From Merluccius polli (taxonomy: Eukaryota; Chordata; Actinopteri; Gadiformes; Merlucciidae): 64,000 bases of DNA. Positions 12,847-23,522 of the stretch are shown here, piece after piece. The stretch lies in NCBI GenBank assembly GCA_030340625.1, contig JAOPHQ010006586.1, positions 43,501-107,500 on the forward strand. The letters are read 5' to 3'. The notes below the pieces were generated by a model. It searched no databases, had not been told where the DNA came from, and saw nothing but the letters and a program-made list of their open reading frames with translations. The first letter of the stretch is position 1. The number at the start of each line of letters is the position of its first letter. A program made the translations under genes and the position numbers.

Positions 12847-13146
12847 ACACACACACACACACTAACTTCCTGCACGCTTCCTGCTGACTTCCTGCCACAG
12901 CGAACCACTAAACAGTAAAAAACACAGAAAAAGCTAGAAAATAAAATCACACTTGTTTGTAGATCAAATCTTTTTGTGTGGACCAGCTATAGACACAGCG
13001 CCCCCCCCCCCCCCCCCCCAACATTGGGGGCCACGGCGGACCAATACATGAACACAGAAAAGGTCACGAAAGGTCACACTTAGGGGTCGACTTGTTTGTA
13101 CATCAGCTCCACCCGCACTCACAAAACACACACTGCTGCCACAGAC

Positions 13147-13302
13147 CGATACATCGATGGCCGCGGCGGACCGATACATCGAAGGCCGCGGCGGACCGAT
13201 ACATCGAGGGCCGCGGCGGACCGATACATCGAAGGCCGCGGCGGACCGATACATCGAAGGCCACGGCGGAACGATACATCGAGGGGCCCGGCGGACCGAT
13301 AA
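13147..13302. repeat. 25 bp minisatellite, six copies
   Basis: The unit is CCGATACATCGAAGGCCGCGGCGGA with few substitutions. It sits immediately inside the inner end of the left arm. A diverged single version (GGCCACGGCGGACCAATACAT) lies in the arm at 13029-13049, which may be the seed. Confidence 0.9.
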
Positions 13303-14095
13303 AAATCAAAAATCAAAAAAATAAAATTGGGACTTGCGTTTTTGTCGACCACGTCCATCAGGCGCTGCGTTTCCCTTCAGTGGTCCAGTCAGCATGTGGT
13401 CCTCAGTCCTCAGCCGTCCCCTCGTAGCGAGTGGTCGTGAAGTAGACCCGGTCCTGGTCCTCGTCGGAGGGCTTTAGTCCATCACCCTGTGGTCGTCGCC
13501 GTTTCATCCTCCATAGCCGTTGGGATGGAGAAGCAACCACGTAAATGTCCGGACTTTCTAAGTCCGCCTCCCGGGTCACACGGTGATCCCGGTGGAAACC
13601 CCGACGTGGGGTCTGACCTGGACGGGTTCGTGAACACGTGTAACTCTGTAGGTCCCTATTCACTCACTAGCTGATGTCTCATTCACCTCCTTACTGTCAC
13701 GTCACTACGACCAACCGAGCGCGGCGCCAAAAGGCGGCCATTTAACCGGCGGTGACGTCAGCGAACGTAGAGGCCACGCCCACCTGCTCCCCACCTGTTG
13801 AGACCTCAAAACCTCGTTTTAATGAGTCAAACTTTAACTGATGTCACACTTTTCAAAGCAGCAATACAAAGTATTCGACAAGGGAAAGTCCAACAAGGAG
13901 ACATTATTTTTTAAAATAACCTGAACAGCAGCGATAAGTTTGACAGGTTTAATTAAATGAATCTCATTTTAGAAATGTGTGACAGGCTTATACCTATATC
14001 GTACGCAACCCACAAAAAAGAAACGATAAATCAGTAATTGGGCGCTTTCACTTTAATTCCCCACAGGTGCTCTCGTCTCGCGCCTCTCCCTCACA
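13303..14095. other. Unassigned DNA with a minus-strand open frame
   Basis: An 86-codon open frame lies on the minus strand at 13403-13663, with a charged, Arg-rich translation including the pieces RLWRMKRRRP and DEDQDRVYF. I recognise no domain, and no splice partners are evident, so it may be a real exon or chance. The segment 13690-13800 is CpG-rich. Confidence 0.3.
13821..13990 (+). repeat. Dispersed direct repeat, copy 1
   Basis: About 170 bases starting GAGTCAAACTTTAACTGATG are shared, in the same orientation, with 44131-44300 at clear but imperfect similarity (for example AACAGCGATAAGTTTGACAGG). Probably an old duplication or a fragment of an unrecognised dispersed repeat. Confidence 0.8.
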
Positions 14096-14264
14096 GCCAA
14101 TCACCCGCGCGCCTTCTCATTAGGCCGTTAATTGAGCTCACCTGAGTCTCCCCGCTACTTGTACAAAGGCGCCGCCGCGGGGTTTGTTGTGCTTTTTTGT
14201 GTTGGACGCAACGATCCGGACACATGTGGCCACCAACGGGGGAGCGGCCACGAGGAAACCCGCA
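14096..14264 (+). promoter_or_regulatory. CpG-rich promoter-like segment and probable first exon
   Basis: The segment has a CCAAT box (AGCCAATCAC at 14095-14104), many CpGs (GCGCGCC, GGCGCCGCCGCGG) and ends in a strong 5' splice site, CGCA|GTGAGT, at 14264/14265. An ATG at 14224 in CACATGTGG opens a frame that stays open to the splice site. The transcription start is not visible; I place it between about 14160 and 14200 by inference. Confidence 0.4.
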
Positions 14265-14379
14265 GTGAGTACCACTCAATCTTTCAGATTGAAGACGTGA
14301 CGAGACGACTGACTGGCGCGTGGCGGTTCGGTTGAGTTGGTTGGTTTTGGCTTGAAGGCGATGGTGGGCATGCTGGAGT

Positions 14380-17260
14380 TTGGAGATGTGTTGCTGCATC
14401 TCCCATTTCTTGTCTACTCTTTCCTTTTTTTCAACTTTCAATACATTTAAGCTGCTGTTGACTGCGGCTCGGTTTGTTATTTTACCTTTTTTATTTTACT
14501 TTTTTATTTTTATGTGCAATGTCACACGCACTACACAAAACAGTCCCATTTCTTGTATACGCTTTTCTTTATTTCAACTTTCAATACATTTTTAAGCTGC
14601 TGTTGACTGCGGCTCGGTTTGTTATTTTACCTTTTTTATTTTTATGTGCAATGTCACACGCGCTACACAGCACTCTCCCATTTCTTGTCTTCCTATAACT
14701 TTCAATACATGTTTAAGCTGTTGACTGCAGCTCGGTTTGTTATTTTACCTTTTTTATTTTTATGTGCAATGTCACACGCACTACACACAAAACACTCCCA
14801 TTTCTTGTCTACTCTTTCCTTCGTTTCAACTTTCAATACATTTTTAAGCTGCTGTTGACTGCGGCTCGGTTTGTTATTTTACCTTTTTTATTTTTATTAT
14901 GTGCAATGTCATTTTAATTCTGTGCAATGTGGTTTCATGTATTTGGTTTGCCTTTAGCGGTCCGTTTGTTCAGGCAGTGTAAACTCAGTTTGGTTTGTGG
15001 GAAGACATTTGTTAAATTGGTCTGCTCCGACGCAACTGTGTTGTGAGCTTTACAGCCGTAGTTTGGTAGATGGTCTGCTCCGACGCAACTGTTGTGAGCT
15101 TTACACCCGTAGTTTGGTAGATGGTCTGCTCCGACGCAACTGTTGTGAGCTTTACACCCGTAGTTTGGTAGATGGTCTGCTCCGACGCAACTGTTGTGAG
15201 CTTTACAGCCGTACTTTGGTAAATGGTCTGCTCCGACGCAACTGTGTTGTGAGCTTTACAGCCGTAGTTTGTTTGGTAGGTCGACATGCTAGAGTTTGGA
15301 GATGTGTTGCTGTATCTCCCATTTCTTGTCTACTCTTTCCTTTATTTCAACTTTCAATACATTTAAGCTGCTGTTGACTGCGGCTCGGTTTGTTATTTTA
15401 CCTTTTTATTTTACTTTTTTATTTTATGTGCAATGTCACACGCACTACACAAAACACTCCCATTTCTTATCTACTCTTTCCTTCGTTTCAACTTTCAATA
15501 CATTTAAGCTGCTTTTGACTGCAGCTTGGTTTGTTATTTTACCTTTTTTATTTTACTTTTTTATTTTATGTGCAATGTCACACGCACTACACAAAACACT
15601 CCAATTTCTTGTCTACTCTTTCCTTTATTTCAACTTTCAATACATTTTTAAGCTGCTGTTGACTGCCGCTCGGTTTGTTATTTTACCTTTTTTATTTTTA
15701 TTATGTGCAATGTCATTTTAATTCTGTGCAATGTGGTTTCATGTATTTGCTTTGCCTTTAGCGGTCCTTTTGTTCGGGCAGTGTAAACTCAGTTTGGTTT
15801 GTGGGAAGGCTTTTGTTAAATTGGTCTGCTCCGACGCAACTGTGTTGTGAGCTTTACAGCCGTAGTTTGGTAGATGGTCTGCTCCGACGCAACTGTGTTG
15901 TGAGCTTTACACCCGTAGTTTGGTAGATGGTCTGCTCCGACGCAACTGTGTTGTGAGCTTTACAGCCGTAGTTTGGTAGATGGTCTGCTCCGACGCAACT
16001 GTGTTGTGAGCTTTACAGCCGTAGTTTAGTAGATGGTCTGCTCCGACGCAACTGTGTTGTGAGCTTTACAGCCGTAGTTTGCTTGGTAGGTCGGCATGCT
16101 AGAGTTTGGAGATGTGTTGCTGTATTCCCTGATTTACACATGCTGGCACACACTACTCAAAACACTCCAATTTCTTGTCTACTCTTTCCTTCGTTTCAAC
16201 TTTCAATACATTTAAGCTGCGTTTTGACTGCAGCTCGGTTTGTTATTTTACCTTTTTTATTTTACTTTTTTATTTTTATGTGCAATGTCACACGCACTAC
16301 ACAAAACACTCCAATTTCTTGTCTACTCTTTCCTTTATTTCAACTTTCAATACATTTTAAGCTGCTGTTGACTGCAGCTTGGTTTGTTATTTTACCTTTT
16401 TTAAATTTTTTTTTATTATGTGCAATGTCATTTTAATTCTGTGCAATGTGATTTCATGTATTTGCGTTGCTTTTAGCGGTCCTTTTTGTTCAGGCCAGTG
16501 TAAACTCAGTTTGGGTTGTGGGAAGGCTTTTGTTAAATAGAGCGTAACAGTGACCGCCCCTTTTTAACAGCTCCGGTGCCGGAAGTAAATTTCCCATGCA
16601 TTTATCTCGTCCACTTTTCGTATAATCCTTATAAAAAGAGTATTAAGCCTTGAACCAAGCCGATCGTTCGTTGTGGTAGTCGTGACCATATTATGTTTGA
16701 TTCGGGCATAAAAAGAATTTGGAAAACGGAAGAAAAAAAAAAAACGGATTTTGTTGACCGAGTGAGGAACTACTCATCCCGAATCAAACATAATATGGTC
16801 ACGACTACCATAACGAACGATTGGCTTGGTTCAAGGCTTAATACTCTTTTTATAAGGATTATACGAAAAGTGGACGAGATAAATGCATGGGAAATTTACT
16901 TCCGGCACCGGAGCTGTTAAAAAGGGGCGGTCACTGTTACGCTCTATTGGTCTGCTCCGACGCAACTGTGTTGTGAGCTTTACAGCAGTAGTTTGGTAGA
17001 TGGTCTGCTCCGACGCAACTGTGTTGTGAGCTTTACACCCGTAGTTTGGTAGATGGTCTGGTCCGACGCAACTGTGTTGTAAGCTTTACAGCTGTAGTTT
17101 AGTAGATGGTCTGCTCCGACGCAACTGTGTTGTGAGCTTTACACCCGTGGTTTCATAGATGGTCTGCTCCGACGCAACTGTGTTGCGCTTTACGGCTGTA
17201 GTTTAGTAGATGGTCTGCTACAATGCAACTGTTGTGAGCTTTAAACCCGTAGTTCCAGCG
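14380..17260. repeat. Composite tandem array of two alternating unit types
   Basis: Two units alternate in blocks. One is about 135-170 bases, T-rich, with CCATTTCTTGTCTACTCTTTCC, AAGCTGCTGTTGACTGCGGC and ATGTGCAATGTCA. The other is about 57-60 bases with TCTGCTCCGACGCAACTGTG and GTGAGCTTTACA. Blocks of type one occur at 14395-14920, 15315-15740 and 16140-16450; blocks of type two at 15015-15290, 15820-16100 and 16948-17240. The superunit joining them, with the linker GCGGTCC..TTGTTC..GGCAGTGTAAACTCAGTTTGG, is about 0.8-1.1 kb. The array lies in the first intron of the candidate transcript above. Confidence 0.85.
16539..16945. mobile_element. 407 bp palindromic MITE-like insertion with AT target duplication
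   Basis: The element starts AGAGCGTAACAGTGACCGCC and ends with its reverse complement. The two arms (about 16539-16706 and 16779-16945) pair almost perfectly around a ~70-base centre that includes an A-run. It interrupts the tandem array: other units read GTTAAATTGGTC, whereas here GTTAAAT is followed by the element and then ATTGGTC, so the target dinucleotide AT is duplicated. No transposase is encoded; the open frame across the right arm is a by-product. Family unknown to me. Confidence 0.85.
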
Positions 17261-19259
17261 CAACTGAACTTTGCATTTGTATTTGAATAATATTGTTGAA
17301 TACACTTTTTTAGAATTGGCTTTGGCAACCCTAAACATCTTCACTGGCAAAGTCAGCTGCTGTAGTACAACCAATTTGACGAATTTTATATTTCAACATC
17401 ATTGACGAATTTCAACAAGGGTCCACTTGGGAGATTTGTACGGACATCATGCTACCCTTCATATTGGTGAGTTAAGGAATTTAAGATTTCTAAATGCTTG
17501 CCTTTAAACAGTGGGTCATGTACTAAAAGGTTTTTTTGTTCAGGGGCAGTTTTAATTCCAAGAAGTGCTCTACAGAGTTCGTCAAATCCAGGACTGGCGC
17601 TGGGAGCTACAGGTGGAAGGAGCCCAGGAGCGGTCAAGTCCAACGGACGTGGGGGTGAGACACTGAAATGCCAATCTTTGAATTTCTTTCTTGGCTTGGT
17701 TTAAATTGTTAAAAATTAATCCTTTGACACAAGCAGGGAGAAAAAGAAATGTCCCTGTGTGTGCAAATAGAGCAAGTGTTGATTTTCAGAAGTGACTGAG
17801 GCGACGCGGGTGGTGGTCTTCTGGAGGTACTTGTGGTGACGGCGATCAGCCCCTCATCTGTTCAGAGAAGGTAAATAAGCTGCCCAACCTCTACTTGCTT
17901 CTTAACCCTCTGGGGTCAAACGGCAGGATTATGATACATTTGTCATTTATTTACATTAATAGCTAAACAAGTTTTATTTTTTGTATCATACACGCTTGAC
18001 GGAAACCTTGTAATCCACACTTCCCAATATGTCCACTGCCAAATAATGTATTTTTTAATTACGTGAATTAGATAAAACCTAAAACTTTTCCCACTAGAAT
18101 TGGAGCGCTGTTGTACCTGCCCACCCATTCAGAGACTATTCACATATTTATGACGACACTTTCAGTTTTGGTTTTGCTCTTTCTGCGAAGCGTGGTGGAC
18201 ATGCCCACAGACGTGCATTCAAAATCACTGAGTCGCTTGGTGACTAAATGGTGATGTTCTCTAAACCCCAGGACAGCAGCCAGGAGCAGTGGATGGACCA
18301 AAGTCCTGCAGGATCGCGGCTTCAAGACCACAATGTGGACCAGGTAAGATGCTGAACTTAGAATTTGAATTAGTTCTGATCAGCATGAATTCAACATGCT
18401 TAATTTTGGTTGGCAAGTAACTTTGACACCAGTGACTCATCTAAAACAACCCATCCTCTCTGGATCAATAGTTTATCTTCTTTCAGGTGTAGATGGAGGA
18501 AGAGATGGGTGTGCAGCAGACGAGTGGCCATGGTGCAGAGAACCAGGTGAGCTGTGGTCAATATTTACTTTGCTTTATTAAATGGACCAAACGTATCAAA
18601 CAGCAAGGTCTGAAGACTCGGCTTTTCTGGGAACAGCTCAACTGACTAGTGTTTTTTGTTTATAGCAAGTATTCATTTAGATGCAGTAACTCAAATTCTC
18701 CACCACATGATTTTAATATTTGTTAGAAACCTGGTAATCCAGCGCTTGCTGTAATGATTTAATGCTTTGATTGTTCTCGGCCTCACCTGTAAGTCTATAT
18801 AAAATCATTTGCTAAATTACCAAATGTAATGGCCTGTGTTAAACCCCAAATGGTGCCGTTACTGCATTTACTTCACACATTTGTTTTTTCACAATGTGAA
18901 ACTGACTTTACATTTGGCAATTTACTACAGAGTGACGACTGACCAGGACTGAGCTCCACCAGTGTCCTATACCGCCGTCCACCCTGAAGACACCTGGCTA
19001 CACCTACACTCCCATCCACACCAAACATAACCACACAGAGTGCTACAACTCTGCCTGCTGCACACCATACTGATGACATGAACCATAGTATGTCACATTA
19101 CATCACGTTTTGGGGGAGTATGTTTTCGAACCCCAATGTTTTGATTTGTCCATTTTATTTCTGTATACCATGTCTGTGATCCCAGCTGTTGTACTTCTAA
19201 CACACTTAACTGGGACCCCTCGTTTTAAGGGGACGACTAAAGGGACACGGTTGGAAACA

Positions 19260-19640
19260 AACCCTCTAAACTTAACCCTCTAAACTTAACCATCTAACCT
19301 AATGCCTAAACCCTCTAAACTTAACCATCTAACCTAATGCCTAAACCATCTAAACTTAACCATCTAACCTAATCCCTTAATTCTAACATAACCATCTAAC
19401 CTAATGCCTAAACCCTCTAAACTTAACCATCTAACCTAAAAACCTCTAAAAACCCGATCCTAAAATCTCTAAAATGCCAAAACTCTCTAACCTAATACCT
19501 CAACTTAAAAATCTTTACCATGGTACCTAATCTAACAACTAATACCTAAACTTAATCATAACTCACCGTATACCTAAACACCGCTAAACTTTACCATTTC
19601 AAAACTTAACTTCAAAATGATAGCTAAACCAAATGTGTTC
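19260..19640. repeat. Degenerate minisatellite of TAACCATCTAACCTAA type
   Basis: Irregular units of CCTCTAAACTTAACC and ATCTAACCTAATGCC. It is C/A-rich on this strand and faintly similar to a decayed CCCTAA repeat. Confidence 0.8.
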
Positions 19641-19790
19641 CTTGGTCTCTCCCCTCTCTTTCTTTAAAGGTTTCTCTTTTTCCCCATTGGGGGTTTTTGA
19701 GTTTTAATCCTCGAGGGCTTGAAGCGCTTCACATGATATTGAACACATGTTGTATGATAAATAAACATGCTTTATTTTTTACAGTTGTTG

Positions 19791-20634
19791 GATTTTATTA
19801 TGTGGAATGGGGTTCAGTCGACTGTCGGGTCTTAAGACTGTAATAACGATAAGGCTGCATGCTATGTAAAAGTTGAAAATTAGCCTGCTGGCTAACACTG
19901 GCATGTTTACAGAAATGTTGATTAATGTGCACTGTCCTTTAAATAAATAAATGAAATCAAATGAAACATTGTTTTGTAAGTGAAGTCTATGCTATCCATT
20001 GAAGTATAATGCACTTGGGTGCAGGTTGGCACCCCAGGTAATTAATGTGTGTGTGTGGGGGGGGGAGTATGAAACAAATTGATATACAATATTTTCCTTT
20101 TTAATTGGATGTACTGATTGGTCAGAAATTACCAATTAATGTGGTGAAGTGATTGCCACTGCTCTCTCAAACTTGTTTTTTCCAGCCACCATTTAGCGGT
20201 GTACTTGCAAATAACAGCCAGAAGGAATATCCAAACAGTTTGTCTCATCATTGAATAGCTAATTAAAACAAGATATTCAGATAAAGTCATGGAAAGACCA
20301 ACTGAACACCACAGGTCACTTAACCGTAGTGACTGACTGGCGAATTAAGATCGCTTTTGAGAATTTTGGGCATAACATTAAATTATTTGATATGATTACT
20401 GACCAACATGCTATGGGGAAGCGCTAAAGATAGTGCTGCTGAAGATAGTGCAATAATAAGAGTGCATTAAGTATAGGGCAATCACCTTTGCTCATAGGAA
20501 AAGTATGATCATGTAAAGTAATATAGAAAAAGATAATTCATAAAAACATCCTTAATGTCCCATGTCTTAGTGGTTTTCTGGACACCGATGAATCATCCGT
20601 ACTTGACAACACACACGCGTGCTTCATATCTTAC
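19791..20634. other. Unassigned AT-rich DNA
   Basis: AT-rich sequence with a short (GT)n/(G)n run near 20048-20067. No exon, RNA or transposon recognised. Confidence 0.4.
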
Positions 20635-20950
20635 TTATCGTTATTACCTGGAACATGCAAATGCAACACAGCAAACCACAACGCAAATGATAAAATGATG
20701 ATGAGACGATAAATAGAGCCGCTGGGTGTGAGGAAACATCCTGTGAGATCCACACGATACACATGAAGTACAGGAGTCTGAACCAAGCTGCTACTGACAG
20801 GAAACACTTGAAACCCTCTTGCTGCAGATCTGAAATTCATAGTTTGTGTTCGTCTCTCACTGTGTTGGTCTAGAGAGATATTTAAACATAAAAAAGAAAT
20901 TAAGAGCACATAAAGGAGAAATCAGTTTGTGAAATCCATCATAATGTCCA
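20635..20950 (-). pseudogene. Duplicated transmembrane-type exon, copy 1 (receptor fragment)
   Basis: On the minus strand, an acceptor-like CTCACAG is followed by a frame encoding a hydrophobic stretch (IYRLIIILSFALWFAVLHL) and a possible donor CCAG|GTAATA. This looks like the membrane-spanning exon of a type I receptor. The copy at 22225-22590 is the same sequence, including the upstream segment with TTTCAGATCTGCAGCAAGAG. Together with the Ig-like exon further upstream on the same strand it may be the 3' part of a SLAM/CD48-like receptor gene that has been partly duplicated and broken. The assignment as a membrane exon is inference from hydrophobicity and the splice-site pattern. Confidence 0.45.
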
Positions 20951-21227
20951 TGGTGTTGCAGCTGAGACATGTCTATGTAGTCTTTATATGCCAGTGTACC
21001 AAAGTGCAAACAGGGCTGCATATAAACTAGAATACTTCGCTGTTAACACAACATCTAGTCAACATCAGTGCTATTGCTATAATTTGGATGGTATAGTATC
21101 ATGAGCCACAATTAAAGTATTGTGGCACTCATGCCAGGCGTTGTTGGTGTTGAGTTTCCATGAACCAATTGCTTTGGGCCTAGTCGTGGTCCAGGGCCGT
21201 TTTTTAGTCCCAGTCCGTCCCTGGTTA

Positions 21228-21295
21228 GGGTTAGGGTTGGGGTTAAGGTTGGGGGTTGAGGTGGGGGTTGGGGTTAGGGTGGGGGTTGGGATTGG
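21228..21295 (+). repeat. G-rich telomere-like repeat
   Basis: Repeats of GGTTAGGGTTAGGGTTGGGG and GGGGGTTGGG type, about 68 bases. It lies inside the SGNH-type minus-strand frame, where it is read as Asn-Pro repeats. Confidence 0.8.
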
Positions 21296-21539
21296 CATGG
21301 GGATCCATAGGAGAAGCTCCAGGTGGGGGAGGTGTTCCAGGTGGTGTCTGGATAGGGTGGGTGATGGGTGTACCCTGGATAACATGTGGTGCTGTGGGTA
21401 AAACTGGCGTTCCCATGGTTTGTCTGGTCCATCTAAATAAATAGAGGGATAAAGAGAGGGGTGGGAATGAAGTTTAGGCCTCGCTCCAGCAGTTGAGTTT
21501 CCGTGGGTGATAAGTGGAAGATGGTGGAGAGGTTGAGGA

Positions 21540-21990
21540 TATTGGATTCTGGATGGAGGGGGTGTCCCTGTTGGGACGTAACCCCTCACTCGGTTTAATT
21601 GGTCCATCCAGTGGGACAGTATGTTTGTGGCTGTTGGTCTAGTCCAGTGTTTGTTGTCCCGGTGTGTGTAGAAATTGGAGTGATGTATTTCAAATAGTTG
21701 GTGTGTGGCAATGTATGCATTCAATAATTTCAGTGTGGCCTGTTGGGATGGGGGTGGACTATGTGAGAAGTTAAGGATGGGGACATAGATGGTGGCCTGG
21801 GGAACTTTTCCATAGCCCTCCGGTGGACTGCATGAAGTTGACCCACTGCTGTCTCACGCTCGTGTTCCTGGTGGGGGATTCCCAGCGACAGCACCACTAT
21901 CTTGGGGTCCGGGCTTTTTCCGATTTGGGTGATGTGATAGCAGTTGGCACCGGGTTAGGGTAGCTGTGTACAGAACAAGGTGTACTGAAC
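21540..21990 (-). pseudogene. Frameshifted SGNH/GDSL hydrolase-like ORF fragment
   Basis: Two overlapping minus-strand frames together resemble the SGNH hydrolase (esterase-like) domains found in many teleost retroelement-type ORFs. The upstream frame (about 21990-21810) contains PGANCYHITQ and KIVVLSLGI. The downstream frame (about 21800-21550) contains ATIYVPILNFS and ends with DNKHWT followed by HWMDQLN; D and H of DNKH match the catalytic Asp-His pair (block V, DxxH). The change of frame near 21805 breaks it. The catalytic Ser block is not seen and would lie further upstream in a region now made of a minisatellite. The family assignment is from remembered motif patterns, so it needs a profile search. 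Confidence 0.5.
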
Positions 21991-22134
21991 CAGGTGTACA
22001 GAACCATGTGTACAGAACAGGTGTACAGAACCAGGTGTACAGAACCATGTGTACAGAACAGGTGTACAGAACCAGGTGTACAGAACCATGTGTACAGAAC
22101 AGGTGTACAGAACCAGGTGTACAGAACCAGGTGT
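21966..22134. repeat. GTGTACAGAACC minisatellite
   Basis: Twelve-to-fifteen-base units GTGTACAGAACCAG, GTGTACAGAACCAT and GTGTACAGAACAG alternate in a fixed order, giving a higher-order unit of about 42 bases repeated three times. Confidence 0.9.
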
Positions 22135-22224
22135 AGGGCCACCAGCTGTGAGAACATATTAAACAAACAAAAATGATTCTGATGACAGAAAAAAAACTAA
22201 AAGACTACACACACAATCTTTATA

Positions 22225-22590
22225 TCTTACTTACAGATACCATGATTAACCCTGGAACACGCAAATGCAACACAGCAAACAGCAACGCAAATGATAAAAT
22301 GATGATGAGACGATAAATAAAGCCGGTGAGGAAACATCCTGTGAGATCCACACGATACACATGAAGTACAAGAGTCTGAACCAAGCTGCTACTGACAGGA
22401 AACGCTTGAAACCCTCTTGCTGCAGATCTGAAATTCATAGTTTGTGTTCATCTCTCACTGTGTTGGTCTAGAGAGATATGTAAACATAAAAAAGAAATGA
22501 AGAGCACATAAAGGGAGAAATCAGTTTGTGAAATCCACCATAATGTCCATGGTGTTGCAGCTGAGACATGTCTATGTAGTCTTTATATGT
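22225..22590 (-). pseudogene. Duplicated transmembrane-type exon, copy 2
   Basis: Direct duplicate of 20635-20990. The hydrophobic segment reads IYRLIIILSFALLFAVLHL. Compared with copy 1 it lacks six bases before the hydrophobic segment and continues past CCAG into GGTTAATC, with a later GTAAGT donor. It is the copy nearer to the Ig-like exon at 22680-22975 on the same strand. Confidence 0.45.
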
Positions 22591-22679
22591 GTAACCCTGA
22601 GCAGCTGGTAATGATAACGTTAGCAGAACAATAATGTTCATGACATGACACTGACCATGACACTCACATCACTGAGGAG

Positions 22680-22975
22680 CTTTGTGTGTAGTTCAGGTGG
22701 AGGCAGTGTGTGTGAGGTCTTCTTAGCAATATGCTCTTCTGTGCAGGACGTCGTAGCGTCGCCTGACCGGGTGGGATTAACAGCAGGGCTGGCAGACAGC
22801 GGTAAGAGGAGTGGAGGCCCAGCCTGTCCACAGTCAGAGGGAGAGAGAACTGGGTGCTGGTCTGGTTCACAAGGTCCTCTCCTTCATACCAGGAGAGAGT
22901 CGCTCCACTCAGTTTGTCCACAACACACAGCAGGGTGCAGCCCTCGCTGCTCACATCTCCGGAAACGTTGGAGCC
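22680..22975 (-). pseudogene. Ig-like (C2-type) domain exon resembling SLAM/CD48 family, probably broken
   Basis: The minus-strand translation has the order expected of a short C2-type Ig domain in the teleost CD48/CD244 (SLAM) group: CTLLCVV (first Cys), LSWY (Trp of the C strand), a glycosylation site NQT, FSLPLTV, and YRC (second Cys). After YRC the frame runs into sequence unlike the family while another frame carries SPAVNPT, so a frameshift near 22795 is likely. A stop codon (TAG) in frame lies just upstream at about 22986. A donor-like GAT|GTGAGT occurs at about 22670. Such receptors bind other SLAM members at the cell surface of leukocytes. With the membrane exons at lower coordinates this fits a damaged receptor gene on the minus strand. 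Confidence 0.5.
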
Positions 22976-23154
22976 AATTTCCTAACAGCCGTCATTTAGA
23001 TAAACTGACCCCACATTGGAAATCTACAGGGTGAAACAGTATTAAAACTCAATAAAGTGACATATAAACAGTCAAATTCAAACAACTGTCAGCCTGCTTT
23101 CAAATCTCCGCTGTCGCTGTCAGAAATGCATTCTGATAATGGCATACTTACTGG

Positions 23155-23522
23155 TTCATTTAGTAGGCAGTATGCAGTACATACTCATTGAGTATGTAGT
23201 AGGCAGTAGTTAGTATGTAGTAGGCAGTATGCAGTACACACTCATTGAGTATGTAGTAGGCAGTAGTTGGTATGTAGTAGGCAGTATGCAGTACATACTC
23301 ATTGAGTAGGCAGTATGCAGTACTCATTGAGTATGTAGTAGGCAGTAGTTAGTATATAGTAGGCAGTATGCAGTACATACTCATTGAGTATGTAGTAGGC
23401 AGTATGCAGTACTCATTGAGTATGTAGTAGGCAGTAGTTAGTATATAGTAGGCAGTACATACTCATTGAGTATGTAGTAGGCAGTATGCAATACTCATTG
23501 AGTATGTAGTAGGCAGTAGTTA
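23155..23522. repeat. GTAGTAGGCAGTATGCAGTAC minisatellite
   Basis: Units combine GTATGTAGTAGGCAGTA, GTTAGTAT and GCAGTACATACTCATTGA in varying order, about 50-90 bases each. A (GT)n tract follows at 23725-23774. Confidence 0.9.

Larger units (their letters stand above)
6840..13121 (+). repeat. Left arm of the large inverted duplication
   Basis: This segment matches, in reverse complement, the sequence from the right end of the window back to about 48823. Anchors seen by eye include 6960-7050 with 63510-63590, 9455-9560 with 57180-57320, 9960-10450 with 50890-51350 and 12930-13121 with 48823-49000. The inner part (about 9970-13121) is very similar to its partner, with only scattered substitutions and microsatellite length changes. 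The outer part (6840-9920) is clearly more diverged, with indels. The outer limit cannot be set because the partner runs off the window. Confidence 0.85.
14180..19790 (+). ncRNA. Candidate spliced, mostly non-coding transcript (six exons)
   Basis: Six putative exons each have canonical boundaries: about 14180-14264, 17544-17654, 17790-17870, 18272-18343, 18487-18546 and 18931 to a polyadenylation signal AATAAA at 19760-19765. The acceptors are good (for example TTTTTTTGTTCAG before 17544, CTTCTTTCAG before 18487) and the donors are GTGAGT, GTGAGA, GTAAAT, GTAAGA and GTGAGC. If translated from the ATG at 14224, the frame runs through exon 2 and stops early in exon 3, giving about 53 residues with no recognised domain. 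Exon 3 has a stop in all three frames, so a long protein is excluded. Short exons without a long frame resemble lncRNA or snoRNA host genes, but I could not identify a convincing box C/D or H/ACA RNA in the introns. RNA evidence would decide. Confidence 0.4.

Noticed and set aside
16693..16920. 75-codon frame in the palindrome as a transposase
   Set aside because: It reads through the inverted arm and has no transposase motif.
21077..21550. C-terminal part of the 215-codon minus-strand frame as an independent Pro-rich protein
   Set aside because: It is largely coded by telomere-like G-rich repeats downstream of the SGNH-like motif; only the motif-bearing part is supported.
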